Assembly (NCBI GenBank): GCA_032622095.1
Contig: CP136066.1
Coordinates: 133,827,917 to 133,891,916 of the forward strand
Direction of reading: 5' to 3'
DNA length: 64,000 bases
Origin: Siphonodentalium dalli
Lineage: Eukaryota > Mollusca > Scaphopoda > Gadilida > Siphonodentaliidae
Shown here: piece after piece, positions 53,101-57,345 of the stretch
Position numbering within the stretch: the first letter of the stretch is position 1
How the letters are laid out: each line of letters begins with the position of its first letter
Position numbers and translations under genes: made by a program
Notes under the pieces: generated by a model
Databases searched by the model: none
The model's input: only the letters and a program-made list of their open reading frames with translations
Told to the model about the DNA's origin: nothing

Positions 53101-54052
53101 TTGCAACATGCATAATTTTGTCTGAGCTTTTATTCCTACATTTTTCGGTCAAGAGGTTTATGATTAGGGTTAGGGGTTAGGATTGTGCACCTGCAACGGG
53201 AATCTGTTATTTTATTATATTGGCTAAATGTTTACTGACATGTGAAACATCTTAGTGTTTTAAAAACATGGGGGGGGGGGGGGTATCATTAGTCCCATTG
53301 GGACAGTCACACCTCTAGTTAAGATAAATAATTCTTATTCTCAATTTTTTCTTGGACTGGACATTACAGGGACCACATTTAACAACCTTGTTGAAAGTCA
53401 ATAATTTCCTGAACGTTTTGCTGCTGAGAATCTTGCAAGCAGTTACAAATATTTGCCTTTTCTAACTTCAGCCAAATTAGTGTTGGATGAATTGGGAATA
53501 GAGATCCAGTCGATCTTTGCGAGTGAAATAGATGAAGATGCTATCCTGGTATCGCGTTGGAATCATGGAAAGGAAATTATTCAGATTGGTGACATCACAA
53601 AAATCACAGAGTCACAGGTAACAAATGACACATGTGCAGGGTTTCCCAACAAAGGAGTTTCGTTTACTTCTTTATAATATACCCAAGTGGATTATCCTAT
53701 TAGTCCGGTCGTTGAGACTCGATTTTGAGGTGAACCTAGAACAAACTGTTGACAAGCTGGACTGGGGAACAATATATCCAAAATCTACTTTGGGGAATTT
53801 TTTTTAGAGCATTTTGAAAAAAAAGTATTATTTGTGGTTTTAATGTATAATTTTCCGTTCCTTATGAAATATACATTTGAATGCCATTTAAGGTAAAGTT
53901 ATATAGATGGCAGGAATTCTGGAACTATTTTCGCTTTATGTTTTTGTGTATCATTCAGATTAAGAAGATGTGCCCTATAGACCTTGTACTTGGAGGTTCA
54001 CCGTGTAATGACTTCTCAATCGCTAACCCTAACAGGAAGGGCTTTGCACTCG
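1844..54052 (+). CDS. DNMT3: DNMT3-family de novo DNA (cytosine-5) methyltransferase, 14 exons, partial at both ends
   Basis: The product would transfer methyl groups from S-adenosylmethionine to cytosine C5 in unmethylated DNA, in the nucleus. Exons are 1844-2116, 3128-3274, 28811-28912, 29618-29723, 33266-33448, 34524-34565, 36066-36151, 43539-43586, 45964-46028, 46421-46475, 47112-47243, 52342-52417, 53472-53617 and 53959-54052; all have AG/GT borders and matching phases. In the joined 518 residues, PWWP lies at about 95-174 (WWPG, FWFGD), ADD at about 272-395 (GATA-like CxxC pair, then a PHD-like finger), and the methyltransferase domain from about 427, with motif I (RVLSLFDG), motif II (ASEIDED), a GDI motif and catalytic SPCND (Cys503). 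Domain order matches animal DNMT3A/3B; DNMT3L is excluded because the Pro-Cys is present. Odd points: Asp at a PWWP cage position, Ala in place of Gly ending motif I, and a minisatellite made from the last exon. N-terminal exons and motifs VI-X lie outside the window or were not found. Confidence 0.93.
2150..2390 (+). repeat. MITE fragment with TACCATTTATGGTA hairpin
   Basis: A short hairpin near 2157-2173 is followed by a TTGGTATGTGTG, CACAGGTCA, TTCGAATATGGG module shared with 44195-44420 and, in part, 57890-58030. Confidence 0.5.
2391..2821. repeat. Foldback MITE, 431 bp
   Basis: Arms of about 115 bp (2391-2505 and 2705-2821) are inverted copies with about 80-85% identity. Both ends begin CCAGAAAGGGGAAT and include GAGGATCCGGTTGTTGC-like sequence. 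The rest of this intron, to 3127, shows nothing further. Confidence 0.75.
3128..3274 (+). CDS. DNMT3: DNMT3 exon b: PWWP domain, beta-barrel part
   Basis: The acceptor is ttttctcttacag and the donor gtaaga; 49 codons, phase 0 at both ends. It reads [17 protein letters not shown] and later [14 protein letters not shown], the hallmark strands of the DNMT3 PWWP domain, which reads H3K36 di/trimethylation. The residue after the conserved Gly, normally Phe or Tyr, is Asp. Confidence 0.92.
3275..3887. other. Intron stretch, nothing recognised
   Basis: This is the start of the 25.5-kb intron inside the PWWP coding region. I see no exon, RNA gene or clear repeat here. Confidence 0.5.
3888..7725 (-). 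mobile_element. TIR DNA transposon (~3.8 kb) with a decayed gene
   Basis: Inverted termini of about 130 bp lie at 3888-4020 and 7591-7725, sharing TGAACCTAGAA, AATTGTTATAAAGC and ATATCCAAAATC followed by paired CCGCT/CTGCT words. The interior carries a minus-strand coding relic at 4650-6560. The same terminus family bounds the 9252-22078 foldback and occurs singly at 53690-53815. Superfamily and target-site duplication could not be set from the sequence; the ends are approximate. Confidence 0.7.
4650..6560 (-). pseudogene. Decayed transposon-borne gene of an uncharacterised invertebrate family
   Basis: Read right to left, fragments in several frames line up as one protein: [18 protein letters not shown], then [20 protein letters not shown], then KSDVLF followed by [16 protein letters not shown] with a late TQCIPFDQ, then [20 protein letters not shown], then STKDHEH-like and [17 protein letters not shown], then VIADDRS. 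The DNVDHN-TLDG-FHGMG block and the order FDQ-KDHEH-NKSxLI-ADD recall a protein family I remember as common among uncharacterised, transposon-linked proteins in molluscs and cnidarians; the C-terminal part looks like a PIN/FEN-type nuclease fold. Stops and frameshifts are frequent, so it is dead. The family assignment rests on memory of the motifs. Confidence 0.6.
7726..8505. repeat. Intron with a diverged ~145-bp direct duplication
   Basis: Segments at about 8130-8225 and 8275-8370 share AATAGACTTTCCGAA, GAxTCCAAAA and GCTCTTTGCCTTCTAT. Nothing else is recognised in this stretch. Confidence 0.5.
8506..8765 (+). repeat. Family A MITE, single-unit copy
   Basis: It starts TTATATGCCCATTTTTGAAG, has one internal unit (GGTGATAACTTCAG, CAAGTTCAAATTTGAG, AGTTATGGCCC) and ends GCCTTAGCGATGCTCTTG, matching both ends of the ~950-bp copies. 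Nothing is seen from 8766 to 9251. Confidence 0.65.
10093..16923 (+). mobile_element. Pearl/Helentron-like element with ~40 tandem ~164-bp monomers
   Basis: The 5' end is a subterminal inverted repeat (AGCTCAAATTTACTTTG, then TAAAGTTTGAGCTATTGCC) followed by GTCCGTCGTCCGTGTG. The core is about 40 monomers of about 164 bp, each with GCAGCCATCTTGGATTTTAC, TAGCACGGGCTACAGGTCGT, GATCATCATAAAATTTGTCA and GATGGGAACGAG. The 3' end is AGTTGAGCTACAGTGTCATT plus GACACTTTCAT, containing the hairpin AGTGTCATTGACACT. Monomers form higher-order blocks: marked variants recur every 3, 4 or 5 monomers and a 12-monomer shift (~1.97 kb) relates 12550 to 14520. The architecture fits bivalve pearl-type non-autonomous Helentrons. 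It carries no gene. Confidence 0.85.
16982..17924 (+). repeat. Composite MITE of family A, copy 2 (943 bp)
   Basis: It starts TATACACCCGTTTGAAAAAC and ends GCGTAGCTCTTG. It is very similar to 46-1003 throughout. The uninterrupted right arm of the surrounding foldback defines both borders. Confidence 0.85.
18431..20764. repeat. Degenerate minisatellite loop of the foldback
   Basis: Blocks 18480-19320 and 19960-20720 repeat, every ~40-50 bp, variants of CATACAGTCACTCCATGTAT, ACACATACACCTCACC and CATGACCATA. The stretch between them (19330-19955) is unique and holds a 145-codon open frame at 19435-19872 with no recognisable domain; I do not call it a gene. Confidence 0.7.
22079..23460. other. 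Intron stretch with a long G homopolymer
   Basis: A G-run of about 18-20 bases lies near 22112-22132. The rest shows no supported gene. A minus-strand reading near 22850-23000 vaguely resembles a piggyBac-type Cys-rich tail, but too weakly to call. Confidence 0.4.
23780..24010 (+). repeat. Tandem duplication of ~105 bp
   Basis: Two adjacent copies share AAACAATACGT, TAATCACAAGTGTGCA, CCATTGATGAACAT-like sequence and GCATGCATTGC. From 24011 to 25400 nothing is recognised. Confidence 0.65.
25419..27213 (+). mobile_element. 5'-truncated LINE of the L1/Tx1 type
   Basis: Only the end of the reverse-transcriptase polyprotein and a 3' UTR remain. The open frame 25419-26450 reads [33 protein letters not shown] and [20 protein letters not shown]: the thumb/connector region after the RT palm in L1-like ORF2. 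Near 26450 the frame breaks in the middle of a CxxC motif; it resumes in another frame as [13 protein letters not shown] and ends at 26811. A non-coding tail runs to an A-rich end at about 27190-27213. Endonuclease and RT catalytic motifs are absent, so it is dead. The 5' truncation point is not sharp. Confidence 0.8.
27330..27910 (+). repeat. MITE with three ~175-bp tandem units
   Basis: A short foldback leader (TATACCCCC, T-run, AAAGGGGGGGTATAC) and a GTCCGTCCG leader precede three units starting near 27420, 27595 and 27770. Each unit has TCTCAATGAAATTTGGTA, GGATGTTCACTACTATGAGG and AGTTATTCATCTT. A related unit lies at about 46115-46300. From 27911 to 28810 nothing is recognised. Confidence 0.65.
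28811..28912 (+). CDS. DNMT3: DNMT3 exon c: PWWP C-terminal helices
   Basis: The acceptor is a T-rich tract ending ttttttttcag and the donor gtgtga; 34 codons, phase 0 at both ends. It reads [13 protein letters not shown] then ITEILK, matching the helical end of the DNMT3 PWWP domain (KLMPLSSF and IYEVLQ in the human protein). It lies 25.5 kb from the other half of the domain. Confidence 0.85.
28913..29334. other. Intron stretch with a short TA repeat
   Basis: A (TA)n tract lies near 28956-28968. Nothing else is recognised. Confidence 0.4.
29335..29550 (+). repeat. Pearl-like element, 3' end fragment
   Basis: One decayed monomer (ATGGCTGCCAGCAGCCATC) is followed by the typical 3' end (CAAGTTGAGCCACATTGTCA, then CTTTCATTTG). 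Confidence 0.6.
29618..29723 (+). CDS. DNMT3: DNMT3 exon d: linker after PWWP
   Basis: The acceptor is acttccacacag and the donor gtttct; it starts in phase 0 and ends in phase 1. It contains [10 protein letters not shown], comparable to the MIEWALGGF segment after PWWP in human DNMT3A, followed by an acidic stretch. Confidence 0.8.
29940..30150 (+). repeat. Family A MITE, 5' part
   Basis: It begins TTATATGCCCGTTTGG and includes GATGATAACTTTAGTAAGTC and CAAGTTCGAATTTGGGTTCC. It runs directly into pearl-like monomers at about 30150. Confidence 0.6.
30151..31250 (+). repeat. Decayed pearl-like element
   Basis: About seven diverged monomers carry ATCTTGGATTTTACTCTTTG and GGCACACCCTACAG, and the block ends with AGTTGAGCTACAGTGTCATT and GACACTTTCA. 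It is older than the 10-17 kb array, as judged by divergence between units. Confidence 0.7.
31251..33265. repeat. Intron with a local direct duplication
   Basis: About 115 bp at 31465-31590 and 32030-32150 are nearly identical (TTTGTTCTTTCAAGTAACAA, TCCTTCAGGGATTCC). A second pair, 31950-32020 and 32155-32225, shares TGTTATTTTCAACACATC and TTGACCATAACCTCGTTAAT. No gene is recognised before the exon at 33266. Confidence 0.6.
33266..33448 (+). CDS. DNMT3: DNMT3 exon e: linker between PWWP and ADD
   Basis: The acceptor is gttcgtttgcag and the donor gtataa; it starts and ends in phase 1. It encodes about 61 residues, beginning [17 protein letters not shown], with an acidic patch ([10 protein letters not shown]) and a basic patch (RTRRK). 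The end, [11 protein letters not shown], aligns with the YEVRQKCRNIE region before ADD. Confidence 0.82.
33449..34523. other. Intron, nothing recognised
   Basis: No exon, RNA gene or clear repeat was seen between DNMT3 exons e and f. Confidence 0.45.
34524..34565 (+). CDS. DNMT3: DNMT3 exon f: 42-bp microexon entering ADD
   Basis: The acceptor is tggtatattgcag and the donor gtagga; phase 1 at both ends. It reads [13 protein letters not shown], and the split codon restores Asp in front of FCIAC, as in the NIED-ICISC junction of vertebrate DNMT3A. It is accepted because it is the only way to join the flanking exons in frame with a DNMT3-like sequence. Confidence 0.78.
34605..35782. mobile_element. 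TIR element ~1.18 kb, unassigned
   Basis: The ends are inverted: AGGCCACATAAAAAAAGG at the left and CATTTTTATGTGGCCT at the right, each with a nearby GTTTCTCAAGG copy further in. Two minus-strand open frames inside (35502-35209 and 35119-34829) show no domain I recognise. The family and target duplication are unresolved. Confidence 0.6.
36066..36151 (+). CDS. DNMT3: DNMT3 exon g: ADD GATA-like zinc finger
   Basis: The acceptor is ttattcctgtttcag and the donor gtgaga; it starts in phase 1 and ends in phase 0. It reads [11 protein letters not shown], then [14 protein letters not shown]: the two CxxC pairs of the GATA-like finger of the ADD domain, with the conserved HPxFxGGxCQxCK block. Confidence 0.92.
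36660..37310 (+). repeat. Direct duplication of a TACCGGTAATT-rich repeat
   Basis: About 200 bp at 36760-36970 recurs at 37107-37310 (TTACCGGTGAATTGGTCAGG, TGATGACAATCAATCCAATT), offset by about 346 bp. A pearl-like monomer fragment lies between the copies. Similar CAGTAAT words, reversed, occur at 1613-1800. Confidence 0.7.
38530..38785. repeat. Foldback within the inner hAT
   Basis: Arms of about 115 bp (about 38530-38650 and 38665-38785) are inverted copies sharing GCTTTTCTGACAATATACTC and AGATATAACTAT. The centre lies near CATTAAACTATATGCC. Confidence 0.75.
38961..39371 (-). pseudogene. BED zinc-finger fragment of a hAT transposase
   Basis: The 136-residue frame ends with [16 protein letters not shown], then [18 protein letters not shown] and [12 protein letters not shown], the BED finger that binds DNA in hAT transposases (ZBED type). 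The first zinc ligand of CxxC reads Ser (SKLC). The catalytic RNase H-like region and the dimerisation tail are missing. Confidence 0.7.
41253..41510 (+). other. Foreign segment with a start-codon-plus-splice-donor signature
   Basis: A GC-richer stretch lies between pearl-like monomers. An ATG at 41440 opens [14 protein letters not shown] and meets a strong donor (AATAG then GTAAGC) at 41481. It could be an internal first exon or a captured host exon end. The reading frame (ending phase 2) does not fit DNMT3 exon h. The left border shows GGCAGCGAAAGAGTTAA, an end typical of the TTAA element at 60297. Confidence 0.25.
41851..43538. other. Intron, nothing recognised
   Basis: Apart from a short AGCTCAACTTTACTTTGTAC pearl-type 5' end near 42912, no gene or repeat is identified. 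Confidence 0.45.
43539..43586 (+). CDS. DNMT3: DNMT3 exon h: ADD, start of PHD-like finger
   Basis: The acceptor is gaatatgtttcag and the donor gtaagt; 16 codons, phase 0 at both ends. It reads [16 protein letters not shown], matching NCFLECAYQYDDDGYQ, and keeps the acidic pair of the H3-tail and autoinhibitory surface. Confidence 0.82.
43587..44194. other. Intron, nothing recognised
   Basis: No gene, RNA or clear repeat was seen. Confidence 0.4.
44195..45140 (+). repeat. MITE with TACCATAGTATGGTA hairpin, interrupted by a TTAA MITE
   Basis: It begins with a hairpin and a GTCCGTCCG leader, then AAATTTGGTATGTGAGTTT, GAGTTCGAATATGGGTTTGA and GAGTTATGGCCC. Similar modules lie at 2150-2390 and 57890-58030. 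The second half is A-rich. From 45141 to 45963 nothing is recognised. Confidence 0.55.
44475..44974. mobile_element. TTAA-type MITE, 500 bp
   Basis: TTAA flanks both ends (44475-44478 and 44971-44974), and the termini are inverted: AGGGGTACTGTACGCCA and TGGCGTACAGTACCCCT, a perfect 17-bp pair. No coding capacity. TTAA targets are typical of piggyBac and Kolobok families. Confidence 0.82.
45964..46028 (+). CDS. DNMT3: DNMT3 exon i: ADD PHD-like finger
   Basis: The acceptor is taatggtttcag and the donor gtacat; it starts in phase 0 and ends in phase 2. It reads [18 protein letters not shown] then SCKR, and the CTIC block is identical to vertebrate DNMT3. Confidence 0.9.
46421..46475 (+). CDS. 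DNMT3: DNMT3 exon j: ADD PHD-like finger, continued
   Basis: The acceptor is tttcttttacag and the donor gtgagt; it starts in phase 2 and ends in phase 0. It reads [18 protein letters not shown], matching CFCVECVDLLV of human DNMT3A. Confidence 0.88.
46492..47075 (+). mobile_element. Short pearl-like element filling a DNMT3 intron
   Basis: Both ends are present: TTTTTAGCTCAACTTTACTT at the left and a decayed AGTGTCATTGAAACTTTCAT at the right, with about three diverged monomers. It occupies about 92% of the 636-bp intron between exons j and k. Confidence 0.75.
47112..47243 (+). CDS. DNMT3: DNMT3 exon k: end of ADD and linker to catalytic domain
   Basis: The acceptor is gttttatttcag and the donor gtaagt; 44 codons, phase 0 at both ends. 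It reads [15 protein letters not shown], the last CxxC of ADD, then [14 protein letters not shown], matching GLLRRREDWPSRL. Confidence 0.9.
47244..48848. other. Intron, nothing recognised
   Basis: No exon, RNA gene or defined repeat was seen, apart from a short TA repeat near 48475-48486. Confidence 0.45.
48849..50722 (+). mobile_element. Pearl-like element with ~10 monomers
   Basis: The 5' end (AGCTCAACTTTACTTTGTAA then AGTTTGAGCTATTGCC) is followed by a GT-rich leader, about ten ~164-bp monomers close to those at 10-17 kb, and the 3' end AGTTGAGCTACAGTGTCATT plus GACACTTTCATT. It is complete and carries no gene. Confidence 0.85.
50897..52226 (+). mobile_element. pogo/Tigger-type MITE, 1.33 kb
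   Basis: TA flanks both ends; termini are CAGTGAAAACTGCAATTTAC and CATAACAGGTTTCACTG, with CGACCAC words repeated inside both ends (ACGACCACTGCCGTGACCGA; CGCCGACCACTTGTCATGAA). TA target sites and CAGT ends are typical of the Tc1/mariner-pogo group. A transposase C-terminal codon stretch survives at 51466-51558. Confidence 0.78.
51466..51558 (+). pseudogene. C-terminal remnant of a pogo-type transposase with PIP-box-like motif
   Basis: An open stretch of 30 codons ends [12 protein letters not shown] and a stop. QxxLxxFF is the consensus of PCNA-interacting (PIP) boxes; Drosophila pogo transposase is known to bind PCNA through such a C-terminal motif. Upstream, the frame is closed near 51430, so the catalytic domain is lost. 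The ATG at 51466 is probably just an internal Met of the former protein. Confidence 0.6.
52342..52417 (+). CDS. DNMT3: DNMT3 exon l: methyltransferase motif I (SAM binding)
   Basis: The acceptor is cttctatttttag and the donor gtttgt; it starts in phase 0 and ends in phase 1. It reads [13 protein letters not shown] then [12 protein letters not shown]. The split codon with the next exon gives Ala where other DNMT3 proteins have the Gly of FDGxxTG. Confidence 0.92.
52862..53320 (+). repeat. G-run-bounded MITE, full copy
   Basis: It starts TTTTTATACCGCCCGCAATG with a G11 run, then CCGTCGTCTGCCCGTCCG, and ends with a longer G-run followed by CCCATTGGGACAGTCACACC and TCTAG. Its 3' half matches the tandem copies at 1004-1612. 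Confidence 0.7.
53472..53617 (+). CDS. DNMT3: DNMT3 exon m: methyltransferase motifs II-III
   Basis: The acceptor is ttctaacttcag and the donor gtaaca; it starts in phase 1 and ends in phase 0. It reads [21 protein letters not shown] and [11 protein letters not shown], matching LVLKDLGIQV, ASEVCEDSI and YVGDVRSVT of human DNMT3A. Confidence 0.92.
53690..53815 (+). repeat. Solo terminus of the 3888/9252 transposon family
   Basis: It contains ATTAGTCCGGTCGTTGAGAC, GGTGAACCTAGAACAAACTG and ATATCCAAAATCTACTTTGG, matching the outer ends of the elements at 3888-7725 and 9252-22078. It lies in the 341-bp intron between exons m and n. Confidence 0.6.
53959..54052 (+). CDS. DNMT3: DNMT3 exon n: catalytic motif IV with the Pro-Cys
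   Basis: The acceptor is gtgtatcattcag and the donor gtatgt; it starts in phase 0 and ends in phase 1. It reads [20 protein letters not shown] and then KGFALG. Cys503 is the nucleophile that attacks cytosine C6. The next exon should begin inside a Gly codon and encode a GTGRLFFEF-like segment; it was not found. The 3' half of this exon seeds the following tandem array. Confidence 0.93.
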
Positions 54053-54730
54053 GTATGTATCAGTTCACCAAGTACTGACTTCTCCATCACTAACCTTAAT
54101 AGGAAGGGCTTCTCACTCGGTATGTACTATTCACTGTGTAATGACTTCTTCATTGCTAACCCTAACAGGAAGGGCTTCTCACTCGGTATGTACTATTCAC
54201 TGTGTAATGACTTCTCCATCACTAACCCTAACAGGAAGGGCTTCTCACTCGGTATGTACTATTCACTGTGTAATGACTTCTCCATCACTAACCCTAACAG
54301 GAAGGGCTTCTCACTCGGTATGTACTATTCACTGTGTAATGACTTCTTCATTGCTAACCCTAACAGGAAGGGCTTCTCACTCGGTATGTACTATTCACTG
54401 TGTAATGACTTCTTCATTGCTAACCCTAACAGGAAGGGCTTCTCACTCGGTATGTACTATTCACTGTGTAATGACTTCTCCATCACTAACCCTAACAGGA
54501 AGGGCTTCTCACTCGGTATGTACTATTCACTGTGTAATGACTTCTCCATCACTAACCCTAACAGGAAGGGCTTCTCACTCGGTATGTACTATTCACTGTG
54601 TAATGACTTCTTCATTGCTAACCCTAACAGGAAGGGCTTCTCATTCGGTATGTACCTTTGTAGGTTCACCATGTAATTACTTCTCCATTGCTAACCCTAA
54701 CATGAAATGCCTCTCACTAGGTAGGTACCC
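53997..54730 (+). repeat. Exon-derived 66-bp minisatellite (11 copies including the true exon end)
   Basis: Copies of a unit running from TTCACCGTG through the splice donor GTATGT begin at 53997 (the real exon), 54064, 54130, 54196, 54262, 54328, 54394, 54460, 54526, 54592 and 54665. Eight are exactly 66 bp and nearly identical; the first spacing is 67 bp and the last 73 bp. Each copy repeats NDFSIxNPNRKGF-type coding sequence with SLCND in place of SPCND, plus a donor-like CTCGgtatgt. Two variants alternate (TTCATTGCT and TCCATCACT) in the order F-S-S-F, F-S-S-F. Read through from the real exon, translation stops at 54078, so the copies cannot extend the protein. Confidence 0.95.
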
Positions 54731-55056
54731 CATCAGTTTTTTTTTAGTCATAACTGGATTTAAAAAAAAACCAGTTATATTGTAAATACTCTGTAGCTCA
54801 TGGTGGTTTTGTATGCAATTGTATGTCCAGAGCTAAACTCTTCATGAATCCACTAATTGAAGATCCAGGAACAATATTTGGTTGGCAACACATTTCCCAT
54901 TGAGGGTGAAATGGCCACGCCCTTTTTGCGCGAAGTACTACCATCCGCTGTGACTATATCTCCAGAACCGTTTGACATAGGAGGTTGCCTGACCACTCAA
55001 AATTTGCGGAATGGCCACATTATGGGGGGGTCAGTAATACATTTTCATATCCAAAA

Positions 55057-55440
55057 GTCAATGTTTTTAGCTCACCTGAGACAAAGTCTCCGGTGGAGCT
55101 ATAGTCATCACTCCTCGTCGTCGTCCGTCTGTCTGTCCGTCAACTTTTTAAAAAACATCTTCTTCTATGAAACCATCATACCGAATTGGTTCATATTTGG
55201 TGTGGATGTTCCCTAGATGACTCTCATTCAGATTTGTTCAAATGAGGTCACCAAGTCAAATAGTTTTGATGTCAGGACCATAACTATTTTTCCACATAGT
55301 AATTCTTAAAACGACTTCTTTTCTGAAATTGTCGGGCCGAATGGGTTCATATTTGGTATGAGGGTACCTTGGGTGACTGTGGTTCAGATTTGTTCAAATG
55401 AGGTCACTGGGTCAAATGTGGGTGGGGCTATGGACATAAA
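55057..55440 (+). repeat. MITE starting with a GCTCACCTGAGAC hairpin, copy 1
   Basis: It begins TTAGCTCACCTGAGACAAAG then TCTCCGGTGGAGCTATAGTC, an imperfect hairpin, then a GTCCG leader and two diverged units with GGTTCATATTTGGT, TTGTTCAAATGAGGTCAC and GGTCAAAT. Copies lie at 57346-57740 and, partly, 59275-59600. Confidence 0.7.
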
Positions 55441-55549
55441 TCTGAATTTTTTAAAAAAAATTTCAATTTAACTTATTGCTCAATTTAACCAAAAAAAAAA
55501 ATATATATAGATATATTTTATTTTTAATAAATAATTTGTTTTTTATTAA

Positions 55550-56290
55550 ATAAAATATTTATTCCCAGAGGGTGAATTTAGGGGGTTGCTCCACACAGCA
55601 GGCTAGCATAACCAAATACACCCTCTGAGAACCTTATTCTGCTTAGGCCTCATCTTCTGTGAAGTATCTATAGTATCAAATTTACATTGTTAGTTAAATT
55701 TCCCTTCTAGGAAGTTTATATATCCCCTAATTTGCAGAAGATAAAATTCATGATTGAGGTGCCCAATGTGTGAACATCAACTTCAACTGGGGAACTTCAA
55801 TCTTATTCTAGGTCTTCCATAGCAGTTGAAGGCCTTATCAGAATGAGGTCCCCAGAGGGTGAATTTAGTGATACTAGCCCGCTGTGCAGGATAGCGTCAC
55901 TAAATTCACCCTCTGGGGACCTCATTCTGCAAATAACAGACAGACTATTTCAAGGCTTGATTGTATAATACATTGTGTTGCTTGAGGCCAGGCATGCACA
56001 ATGTAGAAACAGACACGCTTTTTGTGATGCTATCCCGCACAGCAGGCTAGCATCACCAAATTCACCATCTGGAGACCTCATTCTGCTTAGGCCTCATCTT
56101 CTGGGAAGTATCTATAGTATCAAATTTACATTGTTGTTAGTTAAATTTCCCTTCTAGGAAGTTTCTATATCCCCTAATTTGCAGAAGATAAAATTCATAA
56201 ATGAGGTGCCCAATGGGTGAATATCACCAACTTCAACTGGGGAAGTTAATTCTTATCCTTATCAGATTTGTGAAAATGGGATCACAAAGT
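55550..56290. repeat. AGAGGGTGAATTTAG foldback family, several copies
   Basis: Variants of GAGGTCCCCAGAGGGTGAAT and CACCCTCTGGGGACCTCATT recur at about 55560-55645, 55850-55930, 56040-56110, 58290-58400, 58785-58870, 59075-59150 and 59605-59690. They alternate with a shared block (TTTGCAGAAGATAAAATTCA, CCAACTTCAACTGGGGAA). The copy at 55850-55930 is a near-perfect inverted repeat with arms of about 31 bp. Confidence 0.65.
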
Positions 56291-56586
56291 CAAATAAGGG
56301 CAGAGCAAGAGACTATTTCACTACATAGTAATTCTTAAAATATGTTTGCAAGAACTAGTTGGCTTATATAGAATGGAATGTTCTTCCTTGACTGCAATGC
56401 AGATTTTTTTTAATGGGGTCACCTGGTCAAATAGGGGCCAAGCGAAGGACAGTTTCCCTCTTAATATGCTTCCTTCACAAGGACCATCAGGTCTATTTTA
56501 CTGATATTTATGATATGTATGAAGGGTTCTTTGGTGTCTGGGATTCAAATTTATTCAGATGGGGTCACCAGGTTAAATAGGGTGGG

Positions 56587-56669
56587 AGAATTACTATAGA
56601 GACATATAGTTATGTCCCTGGTCCCACCGTGGGACCAGGGACATAACTATATGTCTCTATAGTAATTCT
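56587..56669. repeat. Perfect 83-bp palindrome
   Basis: Arms of 40 bp (56587-56626 and 56630-56669) are exact inverse copies around the 3-base centre CCG. The inner arm is CCCTGGTCCCA and its complement; the outer arm is AGAATTACTATAG. The arm resembles the CCATAACT and CATAGTAATTCTTAAAA segment of the 55057 MITE family. Confidence 0.92.
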
Positions 56670-56749
56670 TAAAATGTCTTCTCAAGAGAGTTTGGACTAT
56701 TTAGCTTTGTGTTTTGGGTCCATGGATAATTGGGCTTCAAACATGTTTA

Positions 56750-57130
56750 AATGGTTTTAGAAAAAGGCGCTTGTGAGATTGGAAATTTCCAACAATTGAG
56801 AAAGTTTGAGGTGTCGGTTGTGAAATTCCAACCTAAGACTTGGGAGTCTGGAGCCCGGTCGGGAGGGGACTTGTTGAGCTGGAGGAGGGGGGTGATCAGT
56901 AGTGTACAGTTGGCAATTTCAAGGTGGATTTTCACCAAGCTACATACTTGAAGTCTCTCTAGCCACATATCCTGTTTAAATCTACTTCTTTTAAAGTGAT
57001 TATGAAAAGTGCTGACTGTTTTGGTCTCCAGAGTCCCAGTCTTATCAGTCTTTGCAGTCTGGTGAGCGACCCCACAGTCATTGACTGTCTTGTTTAAGAT
57101 AATTGCCAAAAACCCAAAAAAATCCATTTT
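56750..57130 (+). repeat. Repeat copy shared with 60170-60296 and 61484-61710
   Basis: GCAGTCTGGTGAGCGACC, CACAGTCATTGACTGTCTTG and AAGATAATTGCCAAAAACC occur here and at 61645-61710; upstream parts (CCAACCTAAGA, TGGAAATTT) match both sides of the TTAA element at 60297, which has split the second copy. The first half is unusually GC-rich. Confidence 0.65.
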
Positions 57131-57345
57131 TAAGGGCCTGAACCCCAATTTTGGGGTTCAGCACTTTTATCTTAAAGCTGAGCCCCCAATTTGAATTTTA
57201 TTGATCTATATCCATCGGTGCCACATACAGGTATAATTTCTGTACCATTATCGGATGGGATTGACCTTCCAGGAGCTCTTGACCCTGAAAATCCACATTA
57301 TGGGGGGTCAGTAATACATTTTCATATCCAGAAGTCAATGGTTTT

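Noticed and set aside
53984-54676. A 230-codon frame with 22-residue repeats, and a second one in another frame
   Set aside because: It is the minisatellite read through in a phase different from the true exon; splicing at 54053 excludes it, and read-through in the true phase stops at 54078.
53997-54730. CRISPR-like regular array
   Set aside because: Units are directly adjacent with no spacers, contain exon sequence, and the genome is eukaryotic.
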